Assembly (NCBI GenBank): GCA_046518185.1
Contig: JBKGRZ010000003.1
Location: forward strand, 310,001-374,000
DNA: 64,000 nt
Source of the DNA: Scandinavium vulneris_A
GTDB lineage: Bacteria > Pseudomonadota > Gammaproteobacteria > Enterobacterales > Enterobacteriaceae
Direction of reading: 5' to 3'
Below, piece after piece: positions 61,356-64,000 of the stretch. Made by a program: the position numbers and the translations under genes. A model generated the notes under the pieces. It ran no database searches. It saw only the letters and a list, made by a program, of their open reading frames with translations, and was not told the DNA's origin. Each line of letters starts with the position of its first letter. The stretch's first letter is position 1.

Positions 61356-62378
61356 ATGCGGTTTTATCAGGTCGATCCCACGCGGGAAAGCTACTGGCGC
61401 GGGGTGATCCTTTTTGGCAAGAACTTCGCGACCTATAAGTTTGCGCTGGCGCATGCGCTGTATGACGTCTCTCATGAGCATGAAGCCATCCGCCTTGAAG
61501 ATTTGGCGGTCCCGTTCAGCCGTCATCTCTGCGCGCATCTGCGGGATGCCTCCAAACAGACGCTCAATATGAGCAAACCCGGGCCGTTGCTGAAAGCCTG
61601 CCTGCAGTTTAACGAGGGCGAAATTGCCGACGACCAGCTCATTCAACAGACCGTGAAGCACGGGTTTGGCATTGTGCTGGACGCGTTTCACAACGTCGGG
61701 GGCGGGCCCATTGCGAAACAGTTTTTCATCAATGAGCTGCGGGAAAGTAAGAGCATCCGCCTGACAGATGATTTTTATCATCTTACCCAAAGCGCTCAGT
61801 TTCACAACCTGAGGCATGAAACGGATGCCCGCTGGCGTCTGGTAGAGAAAGCCTGGGAGATGAATCTCCCGCCTGAACTGTTGGATGTGCATTACGACCC
61901 GAATCAGGAAATGCTGTTCACCCGGGCGAAATCGTCACGCATCACTCTCACCAGTTGCCGAAACAGTCTGAATGGCTATCAGAAAGGACACTGTTTCTAC
62001 TGCCATGCACCTGTCAGTCTTGAGCCGGGGCACGCGCAGCTGGCCGACGTCGACCATTTTTTACCGTTGAAAATACAGTCGTCGATGCCTGGCGTGAACC
62101 TGAACGGGGTCTGGAATCTGGTGCTGGCCTGTCAGCCGTGTAATCGGGGCATTGAAGGTAAGTCGGATCGTGTCCCGGACCTGGAGCTGCTGTATCGTCT
62201 TCACGCCCGCAATGAATACTTTATTAACAGTCGCTTGCCGTTACATGAGGCGATTATCAATCAGACGGGCAACAATGAGCCGACGCGCAGGTCTTTTTTA
62301 AACGAGAGCTGGAACGCAGCCTTACGCCTTCGACTGCAAAAATGGAATCCACCCCTTCGGGAGACACTGATCCTCTGA
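61356..62378 (+). CDS. HNH endonuclease domain protein
   Basis: A 340-residue protein from ATG 61356 (AGGAC 8 bases upstream; the open frame extends to 61137 but the extra residues are not protein-like and would overlap the leuX promoter). The N-terminal two thirds are helical and unassigned. The C-terminal HNH module has CFYC (Cys213, Cys216), DVDHFLP (His234), N.VLACQPCNRG (Cys259, Cys262, Asn263), a zinc-bound beta-beta-alpha-metal nuclease. It is coupled to a methyltransferase by a one-base overlap. Possible roles are restriction-like defence or repair; not established. Confidence 0.82.
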   Translation: MRFYQVDPTRESYWRGVILFGKNFATYKFALAHALYDVSHEHEAIRLEDLAVPFSRHLCAHLRDASKQTLNMSKPGPLLKACLQFNEGEIADDQLIQQTVKHGFGIVLDAFHNVGGGPIAKQFFINELRESKSIRLTDDFYHLTQSAQFHNLRHETDARWRLVEKAWEMNLPPELLDVHYDPNQEMLFTRAKSSRITLTSCRNSLNGYQKGHCFYCHAPVSLEPGHAQLADVDHFLPLKIQSSMPGVNLNGVWNLVLACQPCNRGIEGKSDRVPDLELLYRLHARNEYFINSRLPLHEAIINQTGNNEPTRRSFLNESWNAALRLRLQKWNPPLRETLIL

Positions 62379-62956
62379 TGACCATTAACTTTTACCAGAC
62401 CAATGCCCAGCCTTTTTTCGACAGCACCGTGAAGGTGGATATGTCCTCCCTGTATGCCGCGTTTACCGCTCAGCTTCCGCCTGCGGCGCGAGTGCTGGAC
62501 GCAGGCTGCGGATCCGGGCGCGACAGCAAAGCCTTTCGCGAGATGGGCTATCAGGTTGAGGCCTTCGACGCCTCATCGGAAATGGTCAAACTGGCTTCGC
62601 ACTATGCCGGTATTCCGGTACGTCATTTGACGTTTCAGGCGCTCGATGAGACCGGGCGCTACGATGGCATCTGGTGCTGCGCGTCGTTACTGCATGTGCC
62701 TGCTGCGGAGCTTTTGGATGCGATGCAAACCCTGGCTCGCGCCCTGAAGCCCGGCGGCGTGTGGTATGTCTCGTTCAAATACGGTGATGGCGAGCGCGAA
62801 AAAGACGGTCGGCATTTTACCGATCACAATGAGCAATCGCTGGCTGGCGTAATTGAGCAGCTCTCAGGCATTGATATTCAGTCGATGTGGATGACGGAAG
62901 ATAAGCGCCCGGAGCGGAATGAAATCTGGCTGAATGCCCTGTTAATTAAGGCATAG
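62378..62956 (+). CDS. TehB-like class I SAM methyltransferase
   Basis: A 192-residue methyltransferase from ATG 62378 (TGATG overlap with the HNH stop). It has motif I VLDAGCGSGRDSKAF, the acidic loop EAFDASSEMV, and GRYDGIWCCASLLHV, as in the tellurite-resistance TehB-like and small-molecule methyltransferases. It lacks the NPPY or PCQ motif of DNA methyltransferases, so DNA is not an obvious substrate. It is cotranscribed with the HNH gene. Confidence 0.82.
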   Translation: MTINFYQTNAQPFFDSTVKVDMSSLYAAFTAQLPPAARVLDAGCGSGRDSKAFREMGYQVEAFDASSEMVKLASHYAGIPVRHLTFQALDETGRYDGIWCCASLLHVPAAELLDAMQTLARALKPGGVWYVSFKYGDGEREKDGRHFTDHNEQSLAGVIEQLSGIDIQSMWMTEDKRPERNEIWLNALLIKA

Positions 62957-63052
62957 TTCCCTACACTCAGACCTTTCCCGCCGCCTTCTGTTAAGCACCG
63001 CCGCTTGCCATGCTCTACACTTCCAGTTCAACATCAAATTGAGGGAAGTGCG

Positions 63053-64000
63053 ATGTCCATCATAAAAAGCTACGCCGCGAAACAGGCGGGTGCCGATCTG
63101 GAAGTCTGGGAATACGACGCGGGTGAACTACAGCCGGAAGACGTCGAGGTGCAGGTCGATTACTGCGGCATTTGCCATTCAGACCTGTCGATGATCGACA
63201 ACGAATGGGGCATGTCGAGCTATCCGCTGGTTGCTGGCCATGAAGTGATTGGTCGGGTGGCGGCGCTGGGCGCGGCGGCTCAGAACAAAGGCCTGAAAGT
63301 GGGCCAGCGTGTGGGCGTGGGCTGGACGGCGCGCAGCTGCGGACATTGCGATGCCTGCATCAGCGGCAACCAAATCAACTGTCTGGAAGGCTCGCTGCCA
63401 ACCATCATCAACCGCGGCGGCTTTGCCGATAAGCTGCGCGCCGACTGGCAATGGGTCATTCCCCTGCCGGAAAGCATCGATATCGAATCCGCAGGCCCGC
63501 TGCTGTGCGGCGGCATTACCGTTTTCAAACCGTTGCTGCTCAATAACGTCACCGCCACCAGCCGCGTGGGCGTGATTGGTATCGGCGGCCTGGGGCATAT
63601 CGCCATTAAACTGCTGCACGCCATGGGCGCGGAAGTGACGGCGTTCAGCTCTAATCCGGCGAAAGAGAAAGAAGTGCTGGCGATGGGTGCCGACCGGGTG
63701 GTTAACAGCCGTGATCCGGAAGCCCTGAAACAGCTGGCCGGGCAGTTCGACCTGATCATCAACACCGTGAGCGTGGATCTGGACTGGCAGCCGTACTTCG
63801 AAGCGCTGGCCTACGGCGGCAACTTCCATACCGTCGGCGCGGTGATGAAGCCGTTGCAGGTGCCTGCCTTTACCCTGATTGGCGGCGACCGCAGCATCTC
63901 CGGTTCTGCCACCGGTAACCCGGCGGAACTGCGCAAGCTGATGAAGTTTGCCGGACGCACCAAAGTGGCCCCGACCACCGAGCTGTTCCCGATGTCGCAA
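63053..64000 (+). CDS. ahr: Ahr (YjgB), NADPH-dependent aldehyde reductase (5' part)
   Basis: A zinc-dependent medium-chain reductase that reduces aldehydes with NADPH. 316 codons are present; the family has 339 residues, so about 23 are lost past the window edge. Catalytic zinc ligands are CGICHSD (Cys) and GHEVIG (His-Glu); the structural zinc site is C.HCDAC......C; the cofactor motif is GIGGLGHIA. GAGGGAAG is the ribosome site. In E. coli ahr is divergent next to leuX; here the HNH-methyltransferase pair lies between them. Confidence 0.96.
   Translation, partial: MSIIKSYAAKQAGADLEVWEYDAGELQPEDVEVQVDYCGICHSDLSMIDNEWGMSSYPLVAGHEVIGRVAALGAAAQNKGLKVGQRVGVGWTARSCGHCDACISGNQINCLEGSLPTIINRGGFADKLRADWQWVIPLPESIDIESAGPLLCGGITVFKPLLLNNVTATSRVGVIGIGGLGHIAIKLLHAMGAEVTAFSSNPAKEKEVLAMGADRVVNSRDPEALKQLAGQFDLIINTVSVDLDWQPYFEALAYGGNFHTVGAVMKPLQVPAFTLIGGDRSISGSATGNPAELRKLMKFAGRTKVAPTTELFPMSQ

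Overview
The window is enterobacterial chromosome (family Enterobacteriaceae). The flagellar proteins match the E. coli/Salmonella primary system nearly residue for residue. tRNA-Leu(CAA) (leuX) sits beside ahr, and topAI/yjhP and a chromosomal-type fosA are present. Genus cannot be fixed from the sequence alone; a GC-rich Enterobacter/Klebsiella/Kosakonia/Leclercia-like host is plausible.

Region 1 (1-43580) is one nearly uninterrupted flagellar and chemotaxis cluster: fliA (5' part only), a chemoreceptor, flgLKJIHGFEDCB, divergent flgA-flgMN, fliTSD, two tandem fliC genes, fliRQPONML, fliKJIHGF, then divergent fliE-cheRBYZ-flhBAE. Everything for rod, ring, hook, filament, export gate, C-ring and receptor adaptation is here. 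cheA, cheW, motAB and flhDC are not in view and presumably lie beyond the left edge. Sigma-28-type promoters of the form TTTAGT..-N11-ACCGATGA are readable before flgM, flgK and fliD, with weaker -35 versions before both fliC genes.

Inserted between fliC and fliR (19668-25794) is a non-flagellar block: a chemoreceptor-like protein that has lost the normal signalling tip, and a module resembling Salmonella SPI-3 marT-fidL-misL (ToxR/CadC-type membrane regulator, FidL-like membrane protein, convergent autotransporter with an 11-unit PGEPSQ repeat).

Region 2 (43581-50543): an unusual fusion of a PTS EIIC sugar permease to a catalytically intact EAL c-di-GMP phosphodiesterase; two gene remnants; fosA; a VOC protein; a topAI-methyltransferase-yjhP operon in which a methyltransferase occupies the place of the E. 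coli antitoxin yjhQ; and two DUF1493-type genes.

Region 3 (50544-61027) is a leuX-linked accessory island that turns clearly AT-rich from about 52.7 kb. It has duplicated XRE regulators with repeated CTACGA-N3-TCGTAG operators, Ner/Nlp-like regulators, and a five-gene defence locus: a C5-methyltransferase with a BsuBI/PstI-family endonuclease (+ strand), convergent with a C5-methyltransferase / MORC-like GHKL ATPase / Z1-helicase operon (- strand). No integrase or transposase is visible. Region 4 (61028-64000) is leuX, an HNH nuclease-methyltransferase pair, and the start of ahr, the conserved flank.
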